Shown piece after piece: positions 36,789 through 45,578 of a stretch of DNA of 64,000 bases. The notes below the pieces were generated by a model that did not search any database, was not told the origin of the DNA, and saw only the letters and a program-made list of their open reading frames with translations. The position numbers and the translations under genes were made by a program. The first letter of the stretch is position 1, and each line of letters starts with the position of its first letter. Source of the stretch: Martinezella lusitana (lineage in GTDB: Bacteria; Pseudomonadota; Alphaproteobacteria; Rhizobiales; Rhizobiaceae); contig NZ_FMAF01000003.1 in assembly GCF_900094565.1 (NCBI RefSeq), positions 124,001 to 188,000 of the forward strand. Reading direction: 5' to 3'.

Positions 36789-37601
36789 TCAAGCCTGCAC
36801 TTCTTCGACAAAGCCCTTGAAACAACAGCAAACATCTTGCTGCCACGAGGGCCTGTCCTTCGACTGCCCGCCGTAGAGGGTGGGCCAGCCTGTCCCGGCG
36901 GGAAGGACTTGCTGGCGAACACGGACGCCAGCCGCTTTCAGCCGGCTGCCGTATTCCATGCTCTCGTCGCGGAGCGGGTCGTCCTCGGCCGTGAGCACCA
37001 ATGCCGGCGCGAGGCCCGAAAGCCGCGAACAGTATCGAGGCGCCGCATAGGGGTGGCAGACACCGCCCAGGAAACCCAGGTATCGGTTCCAACCCTCCGT
37101 CCAGCGCTCGCGCATGCCGCTTTCCTCCGCCTGGAGGAAAGATTTCGATCCCATGAAGGGGTCGAGCAAAGGCGATATCAACACCTGTCCATCCAATGAA
37201 CCCGGCATCTGATCGCGTGCCTTTAAAGCGACACCTGCTGCTACATTGCCACCCGATTCCTCTCCGGCGACAAACAGCAATGATTTTTTCGCTCCACCCA
37301 GCGCAAGCATGTTTCGCTTGTTGCCGAGATAGGCCAGAATCCCGTAGGCGCATTCGAGCACCTGCGGAAAAGCATTCTGATTGCCGCTGGTATAGTCCGC
37401 GGCAACCACGATCGCGCCGGCTTCCGCGAGGCTTACGGCCACCGGCCGGTCGATTGCGTGATTGGTGTCCAGAAAAGCGCCGCCGTGCAAATAGAGCACG
37501 AGAGGTGCCGCCTTCTTCAAACCTTCGCCGTTATAGATCCGAGCTGCCACCGGCCCCGTAGGCACGTTTTCCAGCACAACATCTTTCCACGGCGCACTCA
37601 T
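36789..37601 (-). CDS. Alpha/beta hydrolase (HSL/Aes-like) with degenerate catalytic motifs
   Basis: A 270-residue protein of the alpha/beta hydrolase-3 type. The oxyanion motif HGGAF is at 39-43 and the acidic element AEDDPLRDE contains D208. The nucleophile region, normally GDSAGGN, reads GEESGGN (113-119), so either the serine is displaced by one residue or replaced by glutamate, and the C-terminal histidine region reads GTGWP (236-240) rather than the usual HGF. It may be non-hydrolytic, for example ligand binding. It precedes the RND operon by 172 bases in the same direction and is divergent from a LysR gene. Confidence 0.75.
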   Translation of the reverse strand: MSAPWKDVVLENVPTGPVAARIYNGEGLKKAAPLVLYLHGGAFLDTNHAIDRPVAVSLAEAGAIVVAADYTSGNQNAFPQVLECAYGILAYLGNKRNMLALGGAKKSLLFVAGEESGGNVAAGVALKARDQMPGSLDGQVLISPLLDPFMGSKSFLQAEESGMRERWTEGWNRYLGFLGGVCHPYAAPRYCSRLSGLAPALVLTAEDDPLRDESMEYGSRLKAAGVRVRQQVLPAGTGWPTLYGGQSKDRPSWQQDVCCCFKGFVEEVQA

Positions 37602-37736
37602 CGACCCAAATCCTATCTGCTCGAGTGAATATGATCACTTTCAGAGGCTTTTATCATGCCCTGTGACCATGTTCCCGATAATGCGGTCTTTAGCGCCCCC
37701 ATGCCGCATTGCAACAATTACACAGACAACATATTG

Positions 37737-37756
37737 TTATTCCGTTCCGAGAATAA
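37737..37756. promoter_or_regulatory. LysR-type dyad between hydrolase and LysR genes
   Basis: Arms TTATTC and GAATAA with an 8-base spacer, a LysR-box-like arrangement, lie 78 bases before the LysR start codon and 136 bases before the divergent hydrolase start. Predicted binding site of the adjacent regulator. Confidence 0.45.
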
Positions 37757-37833
37757 GTAGCCTATATTCGATCAGACTATTCACAATCACAAACAATCGA
37801 CCCCTTTTCGTTGTGGTCGAGGGGCATCATGGA

Positions 37834-38745
37834 ATGGACCAGTTGTCAGCAATGCGGGCATTCGCGCGTGTGGTGGAAACGGGTAATTTTACCCGCGCCG
37901 CCGCGGCCCTCTCCATGCCGAAAGCGACGGTGACGACACTCATCCAGTCGCTTGAGGCGCATCTGCACGCCAAGCTTCTGAACCGGACGACCCGGCGCGT
38001 CATGGTGACGACCGACGGCGCGCTTTATTACGAGCGCGCCATTCAAATCCTCTCGGAAATCGAGGAACTGGACGGCAGCATCAGCAATTCGCAGAGCCTG
38101 CCGAGCGGCCGCCTGCGCGTCGAAATGGCCGGCGCCTTCGCCGAGAGGATCGTGATGCCGGCGCTCTGTGATTTCCACCAGCGCTATCCCGATATTCATA
38201 TCGACCTCGGTGTCGGTGACCGACTGGTGGACTATCTGGCCGAGAATGTCGACTGCGCCTTGCGCGCCGGCATGCCGAGCGACCAGTCGCTGATCGCCCG
38301 CCGCGTCGGCGAGATCCACTTCGTTACCTGCGCCGCGCCGCTTTATATTGAAAAGCACGGCATCCCGGAGCGCCCGGAAGAGCTGGAGACGGCTCACTAT
38401 GCGGTCAGCTATTTCCGCGCGCAAACGGGCCGTACTATCCCTTTCATCTTCGAACACGGCAACGAGTCGCTGGAAATCACCCCGCGCTACATCCTTTCGG
38501 TGAATGACAGCCGCAGCTACATCCAAGCGGCACTGACCGGGCTAGGCATCGCACAGGTTCCCAGCTTCATGGCCCGCGAGGCGCTTGCCAAGGGCGATCT
38601 GGTGCCCATCTTCACCGGCTGGACCCGGCCTGCGCTGCCCATGCACATCGTCTATCCGCCCAACCGGCACCTGAGCAACAAGGTGCGCGTTTTCGTCGAT
38701 TGGCTGGCGAAATTGCTGATCACCTCGCGGGTGGGAGAAGCCTGA
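37834..38745 (+). CDS. LysR family transcriptional regulator
   Basis: A 303-residue LysR regulator. The HTH contains NFTRAAAALSMPKATVTTLI (residues 20-39), a variant common in the CrgA/AaeR-like branch, followed by an effector domain (GRLRVEMAGAFAERIVMPAL). The ATG at 37834 follows GAGGGG; the longer frame to 37663 has no family features. It is divergent from the hydrolase and RND pump genes, so it may control efflux expression. Confidence 0.87.
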   Translation: MDQLSAMRAFARVVETGNFTRAAAALSMPKATVTTLIQSLEAHLHAKLLNRTTRRVMVTTDGALYYERAIQILSEIEELDGSISNSQSLPSGRLRVEMAGAFAERIVMPALCDFHQRYPDIHIDLGVGDRLVDYLAENVDCALRAGMPSDQSLIARRVGEIHFVTCAAPLYIEKHGIPERPEELETAHYAVSYFRAQTGRTIPFIFEHGNESLEITPRYILSVNDSRSYIQAALTGLGIAQVPSFMAREALAKGDLVPIFTGWTRPALPMHIVYPPNRHLSNKVRVFVDWLAKLLITSRVGEA

Positions 38746-38790
38746 GATAGCAAACTGCCTTCCCCTATTTGAGCAGGCAACCGTAAGCAC

Positions 38791-38810
38791 CTTCTCCCCG
38801 AGGGGAGAAG
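38791..38810. repeat. Short palindromic repeat
   Basis: CTTCTCCCC-GA-GGGGAGAAG in the spacer of two convergent genes. It matches the core of the hairpins at 60324-60476, so it appears to be a dispersed rhizobial palindrome; it could also assist transcription termination from either side. Confidence 0.6.
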
Positions 38811-38888
38811 AGTTGTGCGGCAACGATCCCACCTCATATACGATTGCTCTGCCTATCTGAGGGGAGAAGGCCAGGTTCTCGCGACCGC

Positions 38889-39347
38889 TCAGTTCCAGGA
38901 GGCTCCCGCCTGCTGGCGAACCGTTGCGTTCAACCGGTTCCAGACATTGTCGATCGCGATCGCAACGATCAGGGCGGACAGCGCCTTCTCGTCATAGTGT
39001 CGGGCAGCCTCGTTCCAGACCTCGTCGCTGACGGCATCCGGCCGGTCGGCAAGCCGGGTGACTGCCTCGCCGAGCGCAAGGGCCGCACGCTCGGCGTCCG
39101 AGAAATAGGGCATTTCTCGCCAGGCGGAGACCCCGACGATGCGCTCCATCGTTTCGCCCGCTTTCTGCAGCTTGCGAAAGCCCATGTCGGTGCAGACGCT
39201 GCAGCCGTTGATTTGGCTGATGCGCAGATGCACGAGGTCGATTGTGTTTTCAGAAAGGCCGCGATCCCTAATGGAAGCGCTGACGGCCAAAAGGGCCTGC
39301 AGTGTTTCCGGCAGGATGACGGCGGGGTTCTGCATACGAGCTTGCAT
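38889..39347 (-). CDS. Carboxymuconolactone decarboxylase/AhpD-like protein
   Basis: A 152-residue AhpD-fold protein with the redox pair CSVC (C49, C52), followed by the QKAGETM helix seen in alkylhydroperoxidase-like proteins. It is probably a peroxide- or thiol-linked enzyme rather than an aromatic-ring decarboxylase. The gene is divergent from an ECF41-type sigma factor, a pairing reported for this sigma group, and it has an ECF41-like promoter at 39453-39479 in its own direction. Confidence 0.88.
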   Translation of the reverse strand: MQARMQNPAVILPETLQALLAVSASIRDRGLSENTIDLVHLRISQINGCSVCTDMGFRKLQKAGETMERIVGVSAWREMPYFSDAERAALALGEAVTRLADRPDAVSDEVWNEAARHYDEKALSALIVAIAIDNVWNRLNATVRQQAGASWN

Positions 39348-39417
39348 GTTTTGTCCTCTGATTGTTCGGGCGCCACGATGGCCTCGATCTTGACGATGAA
39401 TTTTCCTGTCGATCTTG

Positions 39418-39444
39418 TGTCACACCGGCCGGACTGCATTCGTC
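39418..39444 (+). promoter_or_regulatory. ECF41-type promoter of the sigma factor gene
   Basis: TGTCACA at 39418-39424 and CGTC at 39441-39444 with a 16-base spacer, matching the ECF41 promoter consensus as I recall it from the literature. The -10 element lies 36 bases before the sigma gene ATG, so the gene is likely self-activating. Confidence 0.75.
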
Positions 39445-39452
39445 ATGGGTTT

Positions 39453-39479
39453 GACGGAACACGATGAGGAAATGTGACC
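39453..39479 (-). promoter_or_regulatory. ECF41-like promoter of the AhpD-like gene
   Basis: On the minus strand GGTCACA (39479-39473) and CGTC (39456-39453) are separated by 16 bases, one mismatch from the same consensus. It would give a leader of roughly 100 bases before the AhpD-like gene. It lies back to back with the plus-strand promoter and its -35 ends one base before the sigma ATG. Confidence 0.6.
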
Positions 39480-39480
39480 G

Positions 39481-40347
39481 ATGGACGGAAAAAACTGGCA
39501 GGCTGAAAAATTCGAGGCGAACCGGCCGCATCTGCGCGCCGTCGCCTACCGCATGCTCGGCTCGCGGACGGAGGCGGAAGATGCCGTGCAGGAAGCATGG
39601 CTCCGTCTCCTCAAGGCCGATAGGTCCGAAATCGAAAACCTCGGCGGCTGGCTGACGACGGTCACCGCACGCATCTGTCTCGATTTGCTGCGCGCCCGCA
39701 AATCGCGTCGCGAGGAGCCGTTGACGGTCCTCATCCCCGAGCCGGCAGTGCCCCACGAGGCCGAGCAGGATGCGCTGCTGGCCGATTCCGTCGGCCTTGC
39801 TTTATTGGTCGTTCTGGAGAAGCTCAACCCGGCAGAGCGACTTGCCTTCGTTCTGCATGACATGTTCGACGTGTCTTTTGATGACATCGCCCCGATCGTC
39901 GGGCGGACCACGGTTGCGACACGCCAGCTTGCAAGCCGCGCCCGCCATCGCGTGCAGGAAACGTCCGTCTCGATGGAAGCCGACCTCGCCCGCCAGCGGC
40001 ATGTCGTAGACGCTTTCTTCGCCGCCTCGCGCGGAGGCGACATGCACGCGCTGCTCGCCGTTCTCGATCCAGAGGCAGTCTTCCGCCCGGATGCCGTCGC
40101 GGCGCGTATGGGATCAGTCGGGGAAATCCGCGGGCGTGTCGACGTCGCCAAAACCTTCAACGGCCGCGCGCAGGCAGCCCGGCTCGCCGTCATCGATGGC
40201 GCGGTCGGCGCCATCGTGGTTATCGGTGGGCAGTTGCGTATCGCCCTACATTTCACCGTCAACGAAGACGGCATGGTCACGACCATCGATGCGATGGCCG
40301 ATCCGCAACAGCTGCGCAGGCTCGATATCGTGTTGATCGAGCCATGA
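39481..40347 (+). CDS. ECF RNA polymerase sigma factor, ECF41/SigJ-like
   Basis: A 288-residue sigma factor. Region 2 spans about residues 8-74 (AYRMLGSRTEAEDAVQEAWL), region 4 about 110-160 (FDDIAPIVGRTTVATRQLAS), and an extra SnoaL-like C-terminal domain runs from about 170 to 285. This layout is that of ECF41-type sigma factors, which lack a separate anti-sigma and are controlled by their own C-terminal domain. The expected DGGG motif is not evident (DAVAARMG at that place), so assignment to ECF41 versus a sister group is provisional. GAGGA precedes the ATG. Confidence 0.87.
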   Translation: MDGKNWQAEKFEANRPHLRAVAYRMLGSRTEAEDAVQEAWLRLLKADRSEIENLGGWLTTVTARICLDLLRARKSRREEPLTVLIPEPAVPHEAEQDALLADSVGLALLVVLEKLNPAERLAFVLHDMFDVSFDDIAPIVGRTTVATRQLASRARHRVQETSVSMEADLARQRHVVDAFFAASRGGDMHALLAVLDPEAVFRPDAVAARMGSVGEIRGRVDVAKTFNGRAQAARLAVIDGAVGAIVVIGGQLRIALHFTVNEDGMVTTIDAMADPQQLRRLDIVLIEP

Positions 40348-40350
40348 AAC

Positions 40351-41112
40351 CTATCGCATCTGTGTCGGGCTCGTGCCCGTCAGCCGGCGAAACATGGCGA
40401 TGAAGGCGGAGGCATTGCTGTAGCCCAGCTGCGATGCAATCCGATACACCGGCTCGCCGGCTTCGATCAGCGCCAGGGCTGCGACCAGCTTCAACCGCTG
40501 GCGCCATTCGTTGAAGGAAAGGCCGAGATCATCCTGGCATCGACGCGACAGCGTACGCTCGGTCGTCCCCATCCTGCGCGCCCATTCCGCCAGGGAGCGC
40601 CGATCGCCCGGATCGGCCTGCAACGCGCTGAGCACCGGGCCGAGCAATGGGTCGTCGGAAAGCGGCAGATAGCTTTCACAGCGTGGCGCCAGGCGGATCT
40701 GATCGACCAGAACCTGTGCGAGCCGCAAGTCCTCGGACGTTTCAGGCAAAGTGATATCCCGTGCCGCGAAATCCGCCAGGATCGCCTTCAGCAGCGGGCT
40801 GATGCTCAGCGTCGAAGGTTCGCCCGGCAGATCGGCGCAGAGGGCGCGCTCGACATAGACGGTCACATAGCGCAGGTCATGCCGGTTATGCGCCCCATGC
40901 ATCGTATCCGGCGGCAGCCAGATGGCGTAATGCGGCGGCGACAGATAGGGCACGCCCTGAATATCGAACTCACAAACGCCGACCAGCGCATAGTTGAGCT
41001 CACCCCACGGCTGGCTTTTCCTCGGAAAAACCGTGCCCGCTCTATAGTTCTCCGTCCGAAAGGAAACGGGGCGCGGCGGATCGCCCTCAATGCGTGGAAG
41101 CCTGTCCGGCAT
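40351..41112 (-). CDS. AraC family transcriptional regulator
   Basis: A 253-residue AraC/XylS regulator with an N-terminal cupin-type ligand domain (PHYAIWLPPDTMHGAH) and a C-terminal double HTH (LAEWARRMGTTERTLSRRCQ and IASQLGYSNASAFIAMFRRL). It ends 4 bases past the convergent sigma gene. It is divergent from the EamA transporter gene at 41253, which it probably regulates, much as NimR regulates its neighbouring exporter in E. coli. Confidence 0.88.
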   Translation of the reverse strand: MPDRLPRIEGDPPRPVSFRTENYRAGTVFPRKSQPWGELNYALVGVCEFDIQGVPYLSPPHYAIWLPPDTMHGAHNRHDLRYVTVYVERALCADLPGEPSTLSISPLLKAILADFAARDITLPETSEDLRLAQVLVDQIRLAPRCESYLPLSDDPLLGPVLSALQADPGDRRSLAEWARRMGTTERTLSRRCQDDLGLSFNEWRQRLKLVAALALIEAGEPVYRIASQLGYSNASAFIAMFRRLTGTSPTQMR

Positions 41113-41252
41113 GTCCTCATTTCGCTACCGATTGTCCTAATCTCGTTATATACCAAAATTCGGACAAAGAGTAGAAGGATATCCCAGTGGTGAACGAAGT
41201 CCGCCATGCCTCGTTTAGTACAGAAGCCAGAATGACGTCGGGAGACCATTCC

Positions 41253-42212
41253 ATGAGCACCCAGCCGCACTCATCCGCATCCGTCGTCAGCGTGGCCGGA
41301 CTTGCGCCGCTGCTCACCGTGCTGATCTGGTCCGGCAATACCGTCGTCACCAAGGCATCCGCCGGCCTGATTTCGCCCGGCTCCATCTCCTTCTATCGCT
41401 GGCTGCTCGCCTTCGTCGTGCTCCTGCCCTTTGTCGGCCGAGCGGCATGGCGCAACCGCGCGCTAGTACGCGAGCATTGGTTGAAGCTCGCCATCCTCGG
41501 AGCCCTCGGCATGGTGATCTACCAGAGCCTTGCCTATGAGGCGGCCAAGACCACCTCGGCCGTCAACATGGGCGTCATGCTCGCCTTGATGCCATTGCTG
41601 TCGACGTTTTTCGCTAGTCTGCTCGCCGGAGAAAGACTGAGCGCTTCCAGCCTCGCAGGCGGCGCCATCTCGCTGATTGGGCTCATCTATCTGACGTCTC
41701 AGGGAGACCCGACAAGATTAATAAATGGCGGCTTCCATATCGGCGACGGCTTGATGATCATCGCCGTGCTGTCGAACGCGCTCTATGGCGTGATGTTGAA
41801 ACGCTGGGCAATGCCGATCCCGATCTGGCAGCAGCTTTTCTGGCAGATCGGCTTTTCGACGCTGCTGCTGATCCCGGTTTTCCTGATGGGTGACATTTCG
41901 CCGGTCACGACGGCCAATCTGCCGCTGATCCTCTATGCGGCGATCCCGACGTCGCTTGTCGCCCCGCTCTGCTGGATGATCGGCATCCAGAAACTCGGCG
42001 CCAGTCGCACCTCGCTGCTGATCAATCTTCTGCCGATCGTGGTCGCGGCACTTGCCTGGGCGCTTCTCGGAGAGCAGTTGCATTCCTATCATGCCATCGG
42101 CGGCGCGCTCGCCCTAATCGGCGTCGGCCTTGGTCTGCGAAAGTCGCCGACGGCGAGCGATCAAGCGGCACCCGCAGCCGATGAAGCAGACTGGGAAGCG
42201 GAGGAAGCCTGA
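41253..42212 (+). CDS. EamA/DMT family transporter
   Basis: A 319-residue transporter with ten hydrophobic helices in two EamA repeats; the first contains LIWSGNTVVTKASAGLISPG and the second ends with a helix followed by a charged tail. The ATG at 41253 with GGGAG upstream is used; in-frame starts at 41232 and 41187 are possible. It is divergent from the AraC gene and followed after 47 bases by the GntR gene of the next cluster, so it may belong to either unit. Confidence 0.86.
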   Translation: MSTQPHSSASVVSVAGLAPLLTVLIWSGNTVVTKASAGLISPGSISFYRWLLAFVVLLPFVGRAAWRNRALVREHWLKLAILGALGMVIYQSLAYEAAKTTSAVNMGVMLALMPLLSTFFASLLAGERLSASSLAGGAISLIGLIYLTSQGDPTRLINGGFHIGDGLMIIAVLSNALYGVMLKRWAMPIPIWQQLFWQIGFSTLLLIPVFLMGDISPVTTANLPLILYAAIPTSLVAPLCWMIGIQKLGASRTSLLINLLPIVVAALAWALLGEQLHSYHAIGGALALIGVGLGLRKSPTASDQAAPAADEADWEAEEA

Positions 42213-42259
42213 GCACTTCTCCGCGAAACGCTTTCCATTCGCCTGTCCTTCGTTCTACC

Positions 42260-43021
42260 ATGAATGAGTCCCCAAGCGAAAAGGAAACGAGCGTGCGCAT
42301 AGCCCTGGAACCGGTGTCCTCCAGAACGACGATCCAGGAGGGCGTCTACCAGCAGCTCAGAAACGCGCTGATGGCCGGTAATTTCGATCCCGGCCAGACG
42401 CTCACCATCGCCTCGCTCGCCGAGACTTTCGGCACAAGCAACATGCCCGTCCGCGAAGCCCTGCGCAGGCTGGCCGCCGAAAATGCGCTCGAAGTCGCCG
42501 CCAACGGCTCGGCCCGCATTCCGATGGTCACACTTGCCCGACTGGATGATCTCTGCCGCGCCCGCATCGCCGTGGAAGGGCTGGCCGCTGAGCTCGGCAT
42601 ACCCAATCTCACCCCGACCGACATCGCCGCGCTCGAGCGCATCGCCGTCGATCAACACGCAATCGGCCTTGGCAGCAATGTCTACGATCTGATGGCGAAG
42701 AACCAGCAGTTCCATTTCACAATCTATCGCGCCTCCGGCTCGGAAGTGCTGCTGCAGCTCATCGAAACATTATGGCTGCGGTTCGGCCCCTATATGCGCA
42801 TGCTATCCGCCTCGGTCGAGCCCCTGATGCGCAGCGGGGAGCTTGATCCCGCCGGCCAGCATGTTCCGATTGTCGAGGCCCTGAAGGCCGGCGATTTTGC
42901 CGCTGCCCGCGACGGGGTCGTCGCCGACATTCGCCGCACACACGAAATTCTGCGCGATTATTGCCCGGTCACGCAGGACGAGCCACGAAGCAAGGGATCC
43001 GGCTCGGCATCCCGCCGCTAA
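42260..43021 (+). CDS. GntR family transcriptional regulator (FCD domain)
   Basis: A 253-residue regulator of the FadR branch. The winged HTH contains TIASLAETFGTSNMPVREAL near residues 49-68, and the C-terminal FCD ligand domain has the DLMAKNQQFHFTIYRASGSE helix with its metal-binding aspartate and histidine. It opens the plus-strand cluster of aminotransferases, aldolase and amino-acid importer, with a large dyad at 43084-43111 just downstream, so it is the likely repressor. Confidence 0.88.
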   Translation: MNESPSEKETSVRIALEPVSSRTTIQEGVYQQLRNALMAGNFDPGQTLTIASLAETFGTSNMPVREALRRLAAENALEVAANGSARIPMVTLARLDDLCRARIAVEGLAAELGIPNLTPTDIAALERIAVDQHAIGLGSNVYDLMAKNQQFHFTIYRASGSEVLLQLIETLWLRFGPYMRMLSASVEPLMRSGELDPAGQHVPIVEALKAGDFAAARDGVVADIRRTHEILRDYCPVTQDEPRSKGSGSASRR

Positions 43022-43083
43022 CCTGCGAACCGTCGACAATTAACTTGCGGCCGGCGTCAGGCGAAATTTGGTTGAACCTTAAA

Positions 43084-43111
43084 GTATTTTGTGATCAAAT
43101 GATCAAAATAC
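43084..43111. promoter_or_regulatory. Large dyad, candidate GntR operator
   Basis: Perfect 8-base arms GTATTTTG and CAAAATAC with a 12-base spacer that itself contains TGATCA, giving an AT-rich 28-base dyad 34 bases before the ATG of the class V aminotransferase gene. It is the only strong symmetric element between the regulator and the cluster. Binding by the adjacent GntR is inferred. Confidence 0.6.
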
Positions 43112-43145
43112 AGATTTCAATCCCATCGTTCAGAGCGAGATCCCC

Positions 43146-44426
43146 ATGAGTTCCGCCCCTTCCACGTCGCAATTTGCCGGTCATAACAGCTTTCCGGTCG
43201 ATGAGATCCGCGCCCTGTTTCCGGCTATCCAGAAGGCCGGCGACTTCGTCTTTCTCGATAATGCAGGCGGGTCGCAGGTCCCCCAGACGGTGGTCGATGC
43301 GGTCGCCAACCATCTGATCGATTTCAACGTCCAGCGCATGGCGAAATACCAGCACAGCCAGGGCGTCGACCGCAATCTCGATGAAGCACGCGAAAGCGTC
43401 GCCATGCTGGTCAATGCTTACAGACCGGAAGAAATCTCCTTCGGCCAGAACGCCACCTCCTTCATCCGCCTGGTGAGCCTCGGCATCGCCAAGCTTCTCG
43501 GCGAGCGCAACGAGATTGTCATCACCGACATGGATCACGATGCCAACATCGCCACTTGGCTCGCCCTGGAAGCAGACGGCGCCAAGATCGTATGGTGGCG
43601 CATGCGTGAGGACGGCACGCTGCATCCCGAGGATCTGAAGCCGCTCCTGAACGATAAGACCCGCCTCGTTGCCTGCACCGTGACAGCGCATTCCATCGGC
43701 ACGATCGTCGATGTCGCCGCCGTCTGCAAACTGGCGCATGCGGCCGGCGCCGAGACCTTTCTCGATTGCGTTCACTACGGTCCGCATGGCCTGATTGATG
43801 TTCAGGCCTGGGGCTGCGATTATCTCGTCTGCTCCGGCTACAAGAACTTCTCGCCGCACATGGGCTTCCTCTGGGGCCGCTACGACGCGCTGGTCAAGCT
43901 TCCCACATTCAAGGAAGACTTCATTCCTGACGTGCCGCCCTATAAGATCGAGGTCGGCACCTTCACCTACGAGAATGTTGCCGGCATGAACGCCGCGGTC
44001 AAATATCTGGAAGGCCTCGGCCGGCGTTTCCTCCCGACCGGCGACCATAGCCGTCGGGAAGCCCTAGCTGCGGCCATGGGCGCGATCCGCCAGTATGAGC
44101 TGATGCTCTCTCGGGAGATGATAGCGGTCCTGAAGCGCCACGGCGCCGTCATATATGGCATTTCGGATGAGGCCCGCCTCGAGCGGCGCGTTCCCACAAT
44201 CTGCTTCAACATGCCTGGCATCACGCCGCAGGAATTCGCCACAGAGATGGGCGAAGCCGGCATCGGCCTGCGCGACGGCCATATGTTCGCACCACGTCTG
44301 ATGAAACGCCTCGGTCTTTCCATGGAAACAGGCGCCATCCGCGTGTCGTTGGTGCATTATAACAAGGTCGAAGAGATCGCCCGCTTCGACTCCGTCCTGA
44401 CTGAGATCATGGCGCGACGCAGATAA
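43146..44426 (+). CDS. Class V aminotransferase (cysteine desulfurase-like)
   Basis: A 426-residue PLP enzyme. The PLP-binding lysine is K233 in [10 protein letters not shown] and the pyridine-nitrogen aspartate is D207 in [19 protein letters not shown] near residue 99 forms the phosphate loop. The sequence resembles the cysteine-desulfurase-like subgroup, but no desulfurase cysteine loop can be assigned, so it may act as an aminotransferase or lyase. It follows the GntR gene and its operator, and the HpaI aldolase gene follows after 180 bases. Confidence 0.84.
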   Translation: MSSAPSTSQFAGHNSFPVDEIRALFPAIQKAGDFVFLDNAGGSQVPQTVVDAVANHLIDFNVQRMAKYQHSQGVDRNLDEARESVAMLVNAYRPEEISFGQNATSFIRLVSLGIAKLLGERNEIVITDMDHDANIATWLALEADGAKIVWWRMREDGTLHPEDLKPLLNDKTRLVACTVTAHSIGTIVDVAAVCKLAHAAGAETFLDCVHYGPHGLIDVQAWGCDYLVCSGYKNFSPHMGFLWGRYDALVKLPTFKEDFIPDVPPYKIEVGTFTYENVAGMNAAVKYLEGLGRRFLPTGDHSRREALAAAMGAIRQYELMLSREMIAVLKRHGAVIYGISDEARLERRVPTICFNMPGITPQEFATEMGEAGIGLRDGHMFAPRLMKRLGLSMETGAIRVSLVHYNKVEEIARFDSVLTEIMARRR

Positions 44427-44606
44427 GCCGCGCCCATGAGCGATGGCGGCGCCCGAACAACTCCGCCACCGCAATGCCTCCGTGCCGTCGACCCCAACCG
44501 GCAACGGCACGGAACGCTGCCTGAGTTGAGAGCAGATTGCCGCTTCGCAGCTAGGTTTTTTCGGTCTATCCCTCATTGAGATGACCGCTGAAATGTGAGG
44601 AAAAGG

Positions 44607-45389
44607 ATGAGCGATTTCCGCCGGAACTGTATCGAGCGCGAGCTGCTGATCGGCACGTTTGCGGCCATCCCGCATCCGGTCGCCATCGAAGTCATCGCCG
44701 CTTCCGGCGTCGATTTCCTCTGCATCGACTGGGAACATTCGCAAATCAGCCGCGAGCGCATCGAGGATCTGATCCGCGCCGCCGACGTCCATCGCGTTCC
44801 CGCCATGGTCCGTGTGCCGGGCCACGCGGCGGAAGACATCGCCGCCGTGCTGGATGCAGGAGCAGCCGGCGTTCTGGTGCCGCGGATTTCGACGGCGGAG
44901 CAAGCTCGGTCTGCCGTTCGGGCCATGCGCTATCCGCCGCTCGGTGCGCGCGGCGTCGGTCCGGGCCGTGCGGCCGCATACGGCTATCGCATCCCGGATT
45001 ATCTCGCCAAGGCCAATGCCGAGCTGGTACTGGCCATTCAGGTCGAGACGGCTGAAGGGCTGGCGAATATCGTCGATATTGCCGCAGTCGACGGCGTCGA
45101 TCTCATTTTCATCGGCCCCGGCGATCTCTCGGTCTCGATCGATGCCATGGGTCCGGCAGGCAAGGACAAGCTCGATGCGGCCATCCGGACCATTGTGAAA
45201 ACAGCCCTGTCCGCCGGCCGCGCGGTCGGCATTTTCCGCCCGACACCGGACGACGTCGGCACGTGGTCGGCGGCAGGGATAAGCTTCTTCCTGCTGGCCA
45301 GCGACACGATGTATCTCGGCGCCGGCCTGACCGCCGGTGTCATCGAGGCGAAGAAGCACAAGAGTAGTTTGGGAGTCGCGGAAAAATGA
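44607..45389 (+). CDS. HpcH/HpaI family aldolase
   Basis: A 260-residue class II aldolase of the 4-hydroxy-2-oxo-acid type. The catalytic base is in DWEHSQ (H44), metal ligands are E in VQVETAEG and D in GPGDLS, and GARGVGPGRAAAYG forms the substrate loop. These enzymes cleave 4-hydroxy-2-oxo acids to pyruvate or another oxo acid and an aldehyde. With two PLP enzymes around it, a retro-aldol step after transamination of a hydroxy-amino acid is plausible. The ATG at 44607 follows AGGAAAAGG. Confidence 0.88.
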   Translation: MSDFRRNCIERELLIGTFAAIPHPVAIEVIAASGVDFLCIDWEHSQISRERIEDLIRAADVHRVPAMVRVPGHAAEDIAAVLDAGAAGVLVPRISTAEQARSAVRAMRYPPLGARGVGPGRAAAYGYRIPDYLAKANAELVLAIQVETAEGLANIVDIAAVDGVDLIFIGPGDLSVSIDAMGPAGKDKLDAAIRTIVKTALSAGRAVGIFRPTPDDVGTWSAAGISFFLLASDTMYLGAGLTAGVIEAKKHKSSLGVAEK

Positions 45390-45578
45390 ACAATTCCTTA
45401 GCTTTAAGATGTGCGCCACCCATAGATGAACCGGATGAAGGGGCGGACTTTTTAAGCTTAAACTTTATCCTTGAAATGCACTCGTTTTTGGATAACCATT
45501 CGAAAATGAAGGGCAATCCGAGCGCAGGCCTCTGCAATCGCATCGTCCCTTCGACACCGAATTCCGAGGGGAAGTTCC

